Positions 37,322 to 49,600 of a stretch of 64,000 bases of DNA are shown one piece after another. The stretch's first letter is position 1, and each line of letters starts with the position of its first letter. A model generated the notes under the pieces. The model was given only the letters and a program-made list of their open reading frames with translations. It was not told the origin of the DNA and made no database searches. Origin of the DNA: Trebouxia sp. TZW2008 (lineage: Eukaryota; Chlorophyta; Trebouxiophyceae; Trebouxiales; Trebouxiaceae); the NCBI GenBank assembly GCA_002118135.1, contig BDIU01000216.1, forward strand, positions 124,166-188,165, written 5' to 3'. The position numbers and the translations under genes were made by a program.

Positions 37322-37789
37322 GTAAGTTGCCGCCCTGAAACAAAACACCACCTCTGACCTGTTGTAATAGTCCTGCATTTTCAAGGCACTGGCACTGGCA
37401 CATCAAGACACTGGCATGTGGTAAGGAGACTGGCACCGGCACATCATCACTGACCCTGGCACACAAAGACAGAGGGGCTGACTGGTGATGCAAGGCAAAG
37501 AGTGAGTTCCAAGCTAGTTTTTGGCTTGCTACAGCAATGGTGTCTGTGGCACGTTTTAGATTCCCCCAGCTGGCACAATCATTGTTGCAGTGTGCTATTG
37601 CGTTGCAGGGGACGGCAAGGCATGGCGTCCGAAGCTCATGCCGAGACTTCACCAACCTGGCCACATGAAATACATCGAGTTGCTCGTATAGCTGTCATGT
37701 AGCTCCAGCTTCACCTGCAGCAGCAGGAGTACTTCGCAAAGTTTGTTACCTGGCCGCTGATGCAGCATAAAAGGCACCTTTCATCGGAC

Positions 37790-38139
37790 AACAATCTGTG
37801 AATGAGTGAGCCAAAGCTTTTAGAGCCGGGTAGATCGTACAGGGAGGCCGCAACCCCTGCCTTACCTCAGTGCATCAGTCGAGGCGGAACGGTGTCAGGT
37901 TGTTTCGAAGTCTCAAACGTCCAGCGTTGAGCGTGACAGCACATGCAGCAACGACCTGCATGTCAAGCCCGATGATGAGCACAACGCTCCTGACTTGATG
38001 CCAGAGTATAATTCCGTCTTGCTCTTCAGCCTTGGTCAACCTGTATTTGAGATCATTTGCACCTGTGTAAACAGCCAGCAAGCCTATGCTGAAAAGTTTT
38101 CTTGCTTGATGTTTTACGTTTACGTTCTCATGCTTGCAG
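37790..38139. promoter_or_regulatory. CpG-rich 5' region of BTB gene
   Basis: 37800-37990 is visibly CpG-rich, as at other gene starts here. Open frames exist on both strands (plus around 37900-38070, minus 37875-38081). A first exon of the BTB gene is expected here but I could not fix its start. Confidence 0.4.
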
Positions 38140-39378
38140 GACAGCTTTGAATGTTGCGCACCTAGTTCACTGTCCAGATGGCTTTGCAGAAACTGCAGAC
38201 ACCTTCCTCATAACAGAGAACATCAATTTTCCTGCTCATACTCAGCAACTTGCACTACACTCTCGATTTGTTCAGGAGATGGTGCAGGCAATGAGCCCAT
38301 TCAACCAGGGGAATCCTCTTGTCCTTGAGACAGCTTTGGCCGATGCAACGCCTGCTACTGTTGCCTTGTTACTGAAAGCTGTATACCTGCCTGGCTCACT
38401 TGATATTGACTCAGCAGAGCAAGCATGGAGACTTTACAAGACGGCTGATGCACTCAATTCCCCAGCTGTCCTGCAGCAGTGCAAAGCTTTCATTCGCAAC
38501 AACAGTCTGACAGCCTTGCTGGCAACATCTGGCTCCGCAATAGAATGGTTGCTGGCGTTTCACCATCTCAATCTTGACGGCTTGCAAAAGCAGTGTGTGA
38601 AGAAGATTGCTCATGACTTTCTGGCTGTTTCATGCGCCTCCAGCTGCAGCAACTGCCGTTTGAGCTTCTGCTGCTGATCATGCAAGAGATGGCAGAGAAA
38701 ATGCACAACATGCAGCAGAAGTCCCTCAGAAGACTGCAGATGTCATGCTCAGGAGAAGTGGTGCTGCGCTCTGCCACTCCCGTGGAAAACACTGCCACGA
38801 CTACAAGTTCTTCTGTGAAGATGCAGACTGCCCAGCCATGAACTGCAATGGTCACAACCCAAGACAGGCAATGCGCAGGGTACAGTGACACTGAAGGGTA
38901 CTCTCTTTTGCAATGACGGCGACATGGTAGAGTATGCAGAGACACAGAATCTGGTGGCCTACCCTTGCAAGCGGCGGGTCCTGGATCCCATGCTACCACA
39001 ATCCTTGCAAACTATATTTGAGGGTGGCTATGAACACGTCCAGACACAGCAACACAGCTTGCATGAGAGTCTAAATAGCAATAACCCTGGCTATGAACAC
39101 GTTCAGACATGGCAACACAGCTCACTTGTCAGTTTGAACAGCAGCGTAGTACGCCAGCTGTCAGCGCACTACGCCAGCTGTCAGGAGCCCAAGGCGCATG
39201 GCAGCTGCAGCTCTACCAGTTTACTGGCCCAAGTGCTTTTACGCTGCTGTTTGTGAAATGCCGCAGGCCTGTCAATGACCTGTTGGATGCAAATGTAGCG
39301 AGTGAAAGCAGCAAATGGCTATGCGTCTGTCTCTGTGATGCAGCCTCGAGCATTGGCTCATGGGTGTCATTTGAATGA
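38140..39378 (+). pseudogene. BTB/POZ domain protein with a frame break
   Basis: The exon from 38140 (acceptor CTTGCAG) encodes a BTB/POZ fold: DTFLITENINFPAHTQQLA and HSRFVQEMVQ are the usual start, followed by TALLLKAVYLPG-like and YKTADALNSPAVLQQC helices. BTB proteins often serve as Cullin-3 adaptors; that role is inferred. At about 38625 the frame stops making sense and the continuation MRLQLQQLPFELLLLIMQEM is in another frame, needing one extra base in a T run. Later open parts (38881-39060, 39129-39378) are BTB-gene-like C-terminal material with a tandem-repeated GGCTATGAACACG block at 39026 and 39090. It may be a true gene with a sequencing error or a young pseudogene. Confidence 0.55.
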
Positions 39379-40237
39379 CAGCAATGCAATCACCATTAGA
39401 ATCCCATACTTGTTTACCCTCTTTGAGTTTAGGAGTAAATGAGTTCTGCAAGCCAAGCTCTGCTCGTGCTGCATGTAATCCTCTCTGGGTACAATGCAGT
39501 GCTAGCATGTGCTGACAAGCACTTGTCAATTCTCTGTTGTGGCCCGGGTCATAATTGCGGAGGCTGCAGCCCTGTTCTTCTACTGGTAGCTCTGACAAAG
39601 CTGGCTCGTGCAGTGGGCTTCTGTAATCACAACAGCCAAGCATATATAGCGTGATGCAGCGCTCAATCCTGCTGTTCTGAGCACATTGCATGCATATGAT
39701 CATAATTGCAGCATCTGCAAGCATTGTGGCAGCGCTTCAACTGATAGTCAAGTGTATGGATCACAGGACATGCACACGGCTCTAGTGGACCTGTTAAGTA
39801 AAGCACCCGCTGCCATATGTTAAATTTGCGGCCCCAAGCTCAACAGTCAACCAAATCCAACCTAGGTACCAGTAGTGTACATGTTGCTGCCTGACTACCA
39901 AAAAATAGAATTGTCACGATCAGCAATGAACTGGGGACAATTTGGACCACCAGATGTCATAAAGCCAAGCATCTATTTTCAAAAACCTTAGGAACTCAGC
40001 ATGTCAATGAAGGAGCAGAAAACACAGATTGGTGTGCCATATTGATGAGTCAGACACACTCGATCTGCCAGTACACATGTGGGACATTAAACAAACTAGC
40101 CTTAGAACTATCTTGACCATACCTACTGTTTTAGCAGGCAATGTACCTTATATATTTGAAGACTTTGGTAGAGTTGCTTATCAAGCTGAAGTATGCTTTG
40201 TGAGCGCACCATAATCAAGGATCAGTCAGAGGCTCAG
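39379..40237. other. Intergenic region between converging genes
   Basis: About 860 bp between the BTB gene end (plus) and the LEA_2 stop codon (minus). Frames in it have no recognisable domains. No repeats noticed. Confidence 0.5.
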
Positions 40238-42984
40238 TCAAGAGTTGAGACGGGTGGGGGGGCTTGGAGCTGCTGGGGGTACTGAACCCCCATTGATGCA
40301 ATCTATCATGAAATATGTGTCTATTGGGGACAAATTTTGTGTCTGTCCAAGAAACTGCGCCTGCAGCAGCAGAGCCAAGCAAGTTAGGTCTTACCCCTTT
40401 CAAAGCTGATGTCGTCTTGCTGCCCAGATGTAGGCATGCACAGAGTTGACAATGTGCTGTGAACATCAAATGATGCCTCAGTACTTCATTCCATAAAAGA
40501 CTAAAGGAACCGTCTCAAGCTGTTTTGCGTAAAGCTCCATCATTACAAAATGTTCAGGTTTTCTTGAATTTCGGCAGCTGACAACTGACAGACATGCAAA
40601 GTCTAAAAGGTGTCAGTGCAGCAAGTGCAACCAAAAGCGTCGAACAAGCATCACTGCGAGCGGTGAAAACTGACATCCTGCCTGTGCGAGCAGCAGCATG
40701 CGCTTTGCAAATGCAAAGCAGCGTCTGTGAGCAAGGGCTAAACCCCAATTTGAGCCATGCATCAAGCTCATTCAAAATCTGCAGAACATTTGCAAGTACA
40801 ACAGCACCCACCGCAAAGCTGCCTTTGACAAAGAAGATGAGGCGCCTCGGGAAGGTGGCACACTCGCTCAAGATGGTCAGGATGTATTTGCTTGGCACAT
40901 TGCTAGCATCCACAACCAGCTGCAAAACATTCACACCATTGACATCAGCTGAGATACTGCCACTTGTGTAGTTTACGACTGAATGAGAGTGTTGAACTGA
41001 CGACACATGTGTAGGCTGAGGTAGCATTTGGTCCCTGATAGTCGCTGCAGGTAGCATTTAGTCCCTGATAGTCGCTGCAGCCTGGACTAGCAACTGAGGG
41101 CAAAGAAATACTGCGCAACCCGAAGCATTCATGCCTGCTGTGAAGTCGTAGTGCTGGCAAAGACAGGCTATCTGTCAGCATGCAGGGCACGATTCCCTTG
41201 CATGCACACAAACATCATGACTGATATCCTGCAGCAGCAGCAAGTGCATACAGCACGACATGGTGTGTCAATGATTGACGACTCACAGAGCGCAACGAGT
41301 TGGCTTCTTGGTCAAGCCAATGCTGCGATATGGAAAGATGCAGCACAAGCTGCAACATGCTGCTGACTTGCCAGGATACATTAGTAAGACAATTCTATTA
41401 GCACAGTGTGAGACCCCAACAATCGCAATATGAAAGCCAAGCAGGGAAGGTGTCTTTGACAAAGCTCAAGGGCGGGCAAACAATACTTGCAGGAAGACAC
41501 CATGCACAAGAAAGCTGCCAAAACGATACAGGACAAAAGCAGCACCAACTCATGAAAACTGGTCTAGCTTGGATCACCTCAAGCATATAAGGCGTCCTTG
41601 ATAATGCTCTTGGGCGTGCAAAGACCTCCTGGACGTCTGTTGTGCCAGCCTCCGTGTCATAGAAGAACACCTTCAGACTGCCTCGTATGCGCGCCTGCAA
41701 CAAATCGTGAACTCAAGATCTTCTGCGGATTAACCTTGAAGCATAATGGCGCACTCTGGGCAGCATGTCTGATGTTGGCAGAACAACACGGATCAACAGC
41801 CCAGCTATTTGGCAGGCAAATACTGAACAGGACAATGGTGTGGAGTTTTGCTGGCAGAGCTGAAACTAGCATCTTTGGTTTGCGCAGGGCACTGTGCAAG
41901 CTGCATCAGGTAGTACATCAAGCTTTGACGAATTCTCGTTTGCGGAGTTGTAAGACAAGCAGCAACAAACTCTGATAAGATTGAAGGTGCAAGCTGCAAC
42001 AGGTGGCACAGCAAGCTTTGACCAGTTCCCTTTTGCGGAATGGCAAGACGAGCAGCACTCTGAGAAGGTTGAAGGGAAACAATAGTCAGACTGTGCTGGC
42101 CTACCTTCATATAGTTTGGGTTGTAGATAGGGATTTTGGCTAGAAGCTTCAGCTGATAGGTCCCTCTAGTAGTGTTCCAAGACATGTGGTCTGACTGCAG
42201 CTGCACTTCACCCACCCCAACACCTCGTGGAACAAGCAAATACACCCCTACAGCTGCCAGCACGGCAAACATCATCTGCAAGCGCAGAATAGAAGCTGGG
42301 GTGAATTGCATGACTGGCTGCCAACACGGTGGTAGGTTCAAAACCTACGTTTGGTTAGGTGTGACACAAAACGAAGCCAACATCATCTGCAATCGTCATC
42401 TCAAGGAATCAAAGCTGGGATGCAATGCATCTATCTAGGCCATTGGGCATGATATGCTCATTCTCTGTAAAACCAGCAGGACCATGTGATAGCCATAAGA
42501 AGGCAAACATCATCTGGGGTTATTGCCCTTAGAGACTCAAGTGTAGGATGATTGGCGCCAGTAAACACCACTTGGCCACTATGCTGTCTTTGAGGATTGA
42601 GCAGGGCAAGATGCTAGCAGCAAGAAGTCAGAACGCCCTGTGCTTACCAGGCCCGCAACTAGCAGCTTTGTTCTCCTGGGCTTGAGGCGCTCATCTGCAG
42701 CAGCAGAGACAGGACGTGCATTCGCTGCCTGGCTCACCGGCTCGATGCATGCGAACACGCACTGGGATAGGCGAGGGGACCTTACCTGACAGTGGAATGA
42801 GGGTCAGATAACCGCTGACGGGGTATTGCTTGGCAGGAGTACCACGTACATGGCTTGCCCACCAAGTGCGTAACCTGGTTAGCACTGATTGATGCTGGTC
42901 ATACTCGGAGCTGAATGGAGGCGTGAAGGCAGGCTCGGTTTCCGGCGATCGTCCACCGTCTGATAGCCTGGTATACGATTCCAT
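40238..42984 (-). CDS. LEA_2-domain membrane protein (NDR1/HIN1- or TMEM106-like)
   Basis: Six exons on the minus strand: 42984-42786, 42694-42648, 42275-42105, 41694-41626, 40919-40812 and 40360-40238; 717 nt, 238 aa in frame. Order: a hydrophilic N-terminus with Ser/Pro, a basic stop-transfer-like segment LKPRRTKLLVAGL, one membrane helix MMFAVLAAVGVYLLV, then a beta-sandwich of the LEA_2 type (KLLAKIPIYNPNYMK, SLKVFFYDTEAG, VVDASNVPSKYILTILS, CATFPRRLIFFVKGSF) and the ending SPIDTYFMIDC typical of the group. Such proteins sit in plasma or endomembranes and are linked to stress; the exact function is unknown. Introns contain copies of the exon 3 start near 42386 and 42513. Confidence 0.78.
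41030..41090. repeat. 30-bp tandem repeat, two copies
   Basis: GGTAGCATTTGGTCCCTGAT followed by AGTCGCTGCA occurs twice in direct succession with one base change (TTGG/TTAG). It sits inside the fourth intron of the LEA_2 gene, close to the exon at 40919. Confidence 0.9.
41920..42070. repeat. Intron duplication, about 80-bp unit
   Basis: Two blocks around 41925-41985 and 42010-42075 share AGCTTTGACSARTTC, TTTTGCGGA or GTTTGCGGA, AAGACRAGCAGCA and GATTGAAGG/GGTTGAAGG in the same order. This is a decayed duplication within the third intron of the LEA_2 gene. Confidence 0.7.
42260..42520 (-). repeat. Copies of LEA_2 exon-3 start and acceptor
   Basis: The acceptor and start of exon 3 (42275; plus-strand GCAAACATCATCTGCAAGCG) recur near 42386 (GCCAACATCATCTGCAATCG) and 42513 (GCAAACATCATCTGGGG). 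Spacing is 111 and 127 bp, upstream of the exon only. Confidence 0.75.
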
Positions 42985-43604
42985 GACTGCAACTGACCCT
43001 GATCAGTTGAGCCCCTAGCCGTGAGCGCGCCAAATGAAGATGGTAATCTCAAGCAATATGCCGGCTTGATACTGCTCGATGAGTCTGCGTTCGGCTCGTA
43101 CTGCAGCCACGACAATAAGGCCGTTTCCGAAACGCTACAGGCTGTTAACCAGAGACTACGAACGGCATACCGGTCTTTGCGTGCTGGTCTGGCGCAGACG
43201 TTGTACTGCAATGCGCGCAGGCTGTGGAGCTGACGCAGACGCCACGGCTTGATACCAGACAGACGTATATGGGGTAGAGGTCCGCTTTCAGGACAGTTGG
43301 GCTCCCGAAAGTATCTGACGGAGGAAGCAGCGCATCGCGACAAGAGCTTCGCACACACGCATATGCATGCGTGCTGCTGCATGCTGCGCTCTTTCGTTTG
43401 TTCAGATCACCGCATTGCAGGCTTCCTGCACCGCTGCTGGTGCGCGCTATTTCTCAAGTGATACATACGACGATCGCACAATCGAGACCTTTCGCTTGTT
43501 GGGCAGCGCGAGCCGCTCGAATTCAGGTGTTTCTGCTACGCAGAGCGTTCTGGGCACCAGCACGGGGCTGAGCAGCGTAACGAAGGTCTATCTGCAACAC
43601 TGAC
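42985..43604. promoter_or_regulatory. Divergent promoter region, LEA_2 / PPIL2
   Basis: 620 bp between head-to-head starts at 42984 (minus) and 43605 (plus). Among the most CpG-rich stretches in the window. A 70-codon frame at 43021-43233 has no recognised domain and may be 5' UTR or an upstream ORF. Confidence 0.55.
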
Positions 43605-46600
43605 ATGGGCAAGCAGAAGCAGAAAGATCGTGGGTACGGGCTTTTCTTGGTCAAGATTTGTTTGCAGCTCGACGTCCTGCTTGCAGCATGCTTGCTGACA
43701 GCATGCATAGGTCATATCAAGCTTAGTACGGAGTGTCCTATGCAGTGGGCTTGTGTTCCTTTTGCTTGAACCAGTACACTGTCTCATTCTGAAGCAAGCT
43801 GACTTGTATGACAGGTACTTGACTGCAACTGAATGGAGAACTGAGGGAGGCGGTTTCAAAGACAAGAGTCATTTGCCATTCAAGCGGTTGCCATTCCATT
43901 GCTGTGCAATCACCTTCACGCCTTTTGAGGATCCAGTAAATTCTCTGCCCTTTTGCACATACATGCATATCCAGCGACATGTGCAGATGCTGCACTGCAA
44001 AAGCAGTAATTGTGGCATGACGTTAGCACTGGACACCTTTGCAGCATCGTTGCAGGACATGGTGCTCTGTGCAACTTGCTCATTCTGGTCACTGCTATCA
44101 CCTTCATGCCTCAAACTTTGCAGAGCAGTCTGGGCTTAGTGACATGCTGAGTTGACATACTTTGGATAAGTGCGCACCAGCACATGTGCTAGATGTGTTT
44201 GGTCCAATGTGGAGTTGACATGATTTCATGCTGAGTCTCGGCTTTGCGTGCAACATGATTGCAGCTGTGCTGAACGCTTGCATGTTTATGCTATGTAGTA
44301 TGCGCGCAGTGTTTGCATCCTAGATCTGACACTGCATATGCATGCAAGCATGCACTGCTGATGGCACTGCATATGACACGCCCAGTATGCGCAAATTTGT
44401 TATGACATTGCATACGTTTGCAGGCATGTACAGCTGATGGCACTGCATATGACACCACATACCTTGTGCCAAAATGCATATGCATTGCCCAGTATGTGCA
44501 AGCTAGGTCCGATGCTGATTGTGTATGCAAACGTGTACAGCCGATGGCACTGAACATGACATCACAAACGTTGTAATGATGCATATGAAACGCCCAATGT
44601 GTGCAACCTAGATCTGATGCTGTATGTGTATGCAGGCTTGTACAGCTGATGGCACTGTGTATGACATCACGAACATTGTGCCATACGTCCAAAAGTTCAA
44701 GAAGCATCCTGTATCAGGAGAGCCGCTACAGCTGAAGGACATCATCCAACTACACTTCCACAAAAATGCTGACAACGAGTATCACGACCCTATTTTGCAT
44801 AAGGTATTGTAGCTGCTCGCTTCTGCTGGAACTGTCATCACATGCTGTTTGTTGCTTGCCATCCAAAACCAGTGCAGTGCGGTGCAGTGAGGCAACATTG
44901 CAGGACAGCAGGTATTGCTGTATGCAGCTAGTCACCAGGCAGGGGACCCCACACCTGTCATCCCTCACCACTTCTGCCAGATCTGCCAAAGACTAGAGGC
45001 CTGTAAATGTCTGTTGTGCGTCACAATTTTGCATGCTGTGACTATGTGTGCAAATGCTTTGGTGCCATGCAAGCATCTGCTGAGGTATATGTATGTGACA
45101 GCTGCCATATGACATTGTGCCTGTGCAAATTTCAGGCAATGTGTATGCTTACAATTGCATTCATTGCACTTGTGATCTGACAACTGCAGTTGCTGCGTGC
45201 AGGTGTTTACAGAGAGCACGCACATGATGGCTGTGCGCACTTCCGGCAACTTGTATGCTTATGAAGCCCTCCAACAGCTAAACATCAAGCCAAAGTTCAT
45301 AAAGGAGTTGCTGACAGATCAGCCTTCCAGGCAATGCGACCTGACAATTGGAGTTGCTGCATGCAGGTGTTTACAGAGAGCACCGACATTGTGGCTGTGC
45401 GCACTTCAGGCAACGTGTATGCTTATGAAGCCCTAAAACAGCTAAACATCAAGCCAAACTTCATAAAGGAGTTGCTGACAGATCAGCCTTCCAGGCAATG
45501 CGACCTGACAATTGGAGTTGCTGCATGCAGGTGTTTACAGAGAGCACCCACATTGTGGCAGTGCGCACTTCAGGCAATGTGTATGCTTATGAAGCCCTCC
45601 AACAGCTGAACATCAAGCCAAAGTTCATAAAGGAGTTGCTGACAGATCAGCCTTCCAGGCAATGCGACCTGACAATTGGAGTTGCTGCATGCAGGTGTTT
45701 ACAGAGAGCACCCACATTGTTGCAGTGCGCACTTCAGGCAATGTGTATGCTTATGAAGCCCTCCAAGAGCTGAACATCAAGCCAAAGTTCATGAAGGATC
45801 TGCTGACAGATCAGCCCTTCACGCGAAAGGATATCATCCATATTCAGGATCCCATGAATCTGGAGGCAAGTGCATCATGCATGTCGCAATACACATATGC
45901 ATGTACAAAGCGTACATATACTCCTTGGTTGATGCATCGCAATACACATATGCATGCACAAAGCATACATATACTCCTGTGTTGATGCATTCTCCCGGCG
46001 GTACATGTATGTAAAATGTACACGCAATGCACATATAAGCATGAATCACATGTTGCTTTCATGTCAATTCTTAACTTGGATCATGCTTGCAGGTGTAGCA
46101 GCACAATAGAAAAGCCGTATGTGTATAGTCTTGGCAATTCCGTAACAATGAACATGGTGTACAACACACAATGGTGATAGTAGTTTTGCAACACCACTCC
46201 AGCAGCTTCTGACCTACTGCGTAAAGAGCTTTGTGCAGGGGCGAAACTTGTGTAAGTTTGATCATGTGAAGCATGACTGGCAGGCGGTGTCAGCAGAAGA
46301 CTTGGCTGCGCAGCAGGCTGACCCTAGCTACACCCTACTGTCATGTCTTGTGCAGTGTTGACTTTGGGTTTTCATGACAGCTGAATGCATCTTATTTGAT
46401 GCAGGGGCGCAACTTGTCCAAGTTTGACCATGTGAAGAATGATCGGCAGGTGATGTCAGCAGAGGACTTGGCTGCTCAGCAGGCTGACCCTAGCTATAGC
46501 CTGAAGCACATGAGCGAGGACACCAAGCGTGTCATGGCCAAGCTCAACTCGACTGACTCTGCCACAGTGAGTGCAATCCATGCATACAATGAGAACACTT

Positions 46601-49600
46601 TTGAGTCAAGTTCAGCTCAAGGTGGCCATCTTTCAGCAAACTGGTGTATTTCAATCAATGATTGTGACTGCACTTTGAGCAAGACAGAACATGGGTCGCA
46701 CATACCTGGCACATCGCGGCCCAGCTGAACTCAACTGACATTGCTATAGTGAGTGCATTCCATGTCAATCATTGCTGCACTTTCAGTTTCTAATGCTCAG
46801 TGTGGCTGTGAAACTGTTGGGACACTTCAAAGAGGCAGGGTGTTCTGGAAGTTTGGCTGTATCTACGCTGTAGTTGCGCGCATGTGCTGTGTTCAAGCTG
46901 TACCTTTGCAAGGGGTCAAGCTCAACTCAATTGGTGCTTCCACTGTGAGCTCCATCAATGTCAACAATGACTGCAGTTGTGAGCAAAACAGGACGACTAG
47001 CAGTTCGGTTGGAATGTATGCATGTCAATGTTGTCATGATTCTGTTGAGTGCAGGCTTTTGAGGAGGGAGGTGGGGGCGCTCGGGCTGTTGCTCACAGGA
47101 TTCTGGCTGAGGCCAAAGCCAATGCTAGTCAGAAACCCAAGGCTGAAGGACCAGACCCACGGTAAACCTCCCTGCTTGGCTTGCACTCATTCTGACTAGT
47201 TGCTCTTGTTGGCTGCTTTTACTGTTTGCCCATCCACTCGCTGTTACTGTTTGATGGCAATAATGACTTACTGGTGCCCTACTGGCTGCCGTCACTTGCG
47301 TCCTTTTTGATTGTCTGCCTGGGGCCTCACTGGTTTTGCTTTTGCAGACAATAACATTCAGCGCGTGGCCATTTTGCATGACGCCTATTTTGCAGTATAT
47401 AGCTGCCACTGCCCAGCAATCACAGAGCCTGGCAACTCCACCCTGAGCAGACATAAACCTGAGCAATAGGCAACAAACAATTTCACAAACAAGCCATTGA
47501 CCAGAGACTCACTTGATATACTGTGGCGCAGGTTGCAGCCCCCAGAGCCTGCCTCGAAGGATGCTGTCTTCAAGCCTGGCGCCTTGATGTGCAACAATGC
47601 TGATCCTCAGATTGAATTGGGTAGTAGATTACACTGACCAGCCACTGACTTGAAGGTATATATTGTGCAGGTTGCAGCCCCCAGAGCCTCTCTTTAAGGA
47701 TGCTGTGTTCAAGCCTGGCGCCTCAACCTGGAACACTGATGACCCCAAGCAGCAGCACCATGCTCCAGGTATACTTCTCCTGGTGCCACATAGCTGACTG
47801 CAAATTTTATGGTGCAGTTAGGCCACATGGTGCAACATGCCTGATCACTGCTGCCAGGCAGCAGCACCATGTTCCTGGCATGTACGTAGAGTTTTGTAAG
47901 TAGGTCAAGAATGCACAAAAGCCTGAGTGCTTGTATTTGAGCGCTCAACACCACCAGAAGACTCAATGCTTTGTGGCAAGCAATGCAACTTGATCTTGCC
48001 CCTAGTGCACACCTGCCATGCTTTCTTGCAAGATGACGGCGTTGTCAATGTCAACATATGCTGTTGAGTGTACTCAAAGTCATGTTTTGATAAGTCGTGG
48101 TGTTTGCAGGGCATGGCAAGAAGAAGAAGAAGTGGCAGCAGCAAGAAGACACAGAGGAGGCAACTGCGCCGCATGTGCCTGCAGGCCCCAAGAAGGAAGT
48201 GCCCAAACCCTACATGGCAGATGCCAAGTATGTCACCAGCGAATTCAGAACCACAGGTAAGGTTGTCATTGTATGCATGTTTCGCCATGATCATGGTACT
48301 CATACTATTCCGTACTGATCCGTCTCTGTTTCTGCAAGTTTTTGCAGATGTCAACTGTGCATGCTGGGTCTTGGGGACAGGCAACAGGTCAAAATTGCAT
48401 GTTGAACTTGCAGGCGTTGACTGTGCATGCTGAAGTGCTCTGTACAGTCCAGCCTGTAACCTCATAGCAAGATGGACTCTGTAATCAATGGATTGACACC
48501 TGTGCCTGCGCAAATGCAAGGTAGCTAACAGGTGTGCCTCATTGAGTTTCTATAAGCCATGAAGCGTGATTGTCTGGATGCAAAAGCAGCGTTTTATAGG
48601 TTGTGAGAGCGTGTCTGTCGTGTTTGCACACAGCGCATTGATCAACTACCTTGCCAAAATATCTGTCTGTCGACCGTACATTGAAGACATTCCTGTATGT
48701 TCGACTAGACACCCACCGTGCTGGACGACACTGTGCTCTTTTGCTTCAAAGACCTACTTTTTGGGTAACAATGACAAAAGAGTGTGATTGGTTGACGCTA
48801 CAGCATCCAGTAGCCTTTGTGGTACAGGTGCTGCATCAAGATCGTTCACCTCAACAGCGGTGAATGTGGTTACGCGCAATGAGCAGCAGAAGTTTAGGGT
48901 GGAGCATAACCCCACCAAGAAGGGTTACATGCAGTTACACACTTGATCTGACAGCATCTGTATTCCTGGCTGGCTCAGGTGCTGCATCAAGATCGTTCAC
49001 CTCAACAGCGGTGAATGTGGTTACGCGCAATGAACGGCAGAAGTTTAGGGTGGAGCATAACCCCACCAAGAAGGGTTACATGCAGTTACACACTTGATCT
49101 GACAGCATCTGTATTCCTGGCTGGCTTAGGTGCTGCATCAAGATCGTTCACCTCAACAGCGGTGAATGTGGTTACGCGCAATGAACGGCAGAAGGTGAGG
49201 GTGGAGCGTAACCCCACCAAGAAGGGTTACATGCGGTTACACACCAATCTCGGAGATCTCAACCTGGAGCTGCATTGTGACCTTGCGCCCCGCACTTGCG
49301 AGAACTTCTTCGTCCTGTCTGAAGGCGGCTACTACACAGATACCATTTTCCACAGAAATATCAAGAACTTCATGATACAGGTGAGTCATCTCTTGACAGT
49401 TCTGGCCACTTTTTCTGACTAAATCATGTACAGAATTGGTTGCTGTGATAAACAGTCCATGCTGTGCGCATTTAGGTCCAAATCCAAACAGAAAGACCTC
49501 TTAGCAGAAGGAAACAGCTCATCACTGATTGATCCACTCAGCTTGAATGAAGTCTGAACATGAGCGGCTGTATGGCTCATATGTGCAGCAACATCCTGGC

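Noticed and set aside
37248..37664. 138-codon minus-strand frame
   Set aside because: Low-complexity Cys/Val/Leu composition, overlaps a better plus-strand frame and has no family resemblance.
42332..42348. tRNA T-arm-like hairpin (GTAGG TTCAAAA CCTAC)
   Set aside because: The rest of a tRNA (acceptor stem, anticodon arm) cannot be drawn around it, and it abuts a duplicated LEA_2 exon edge.
45203..45858. CRISPR-like direct repeats
   Set aside because: Units are contiguous 164-bp tandem copies of exon sequence, with no short repeats separated by unique spacers and no cas genes.
48018..48433. Alternative overlapping frames in PPIL2 exon 8
   Set aside because: Only the frame giving the Lys-rich HGKKKKK stretch and [15 protein letters not shown] joins both neighbouring exons in phase.
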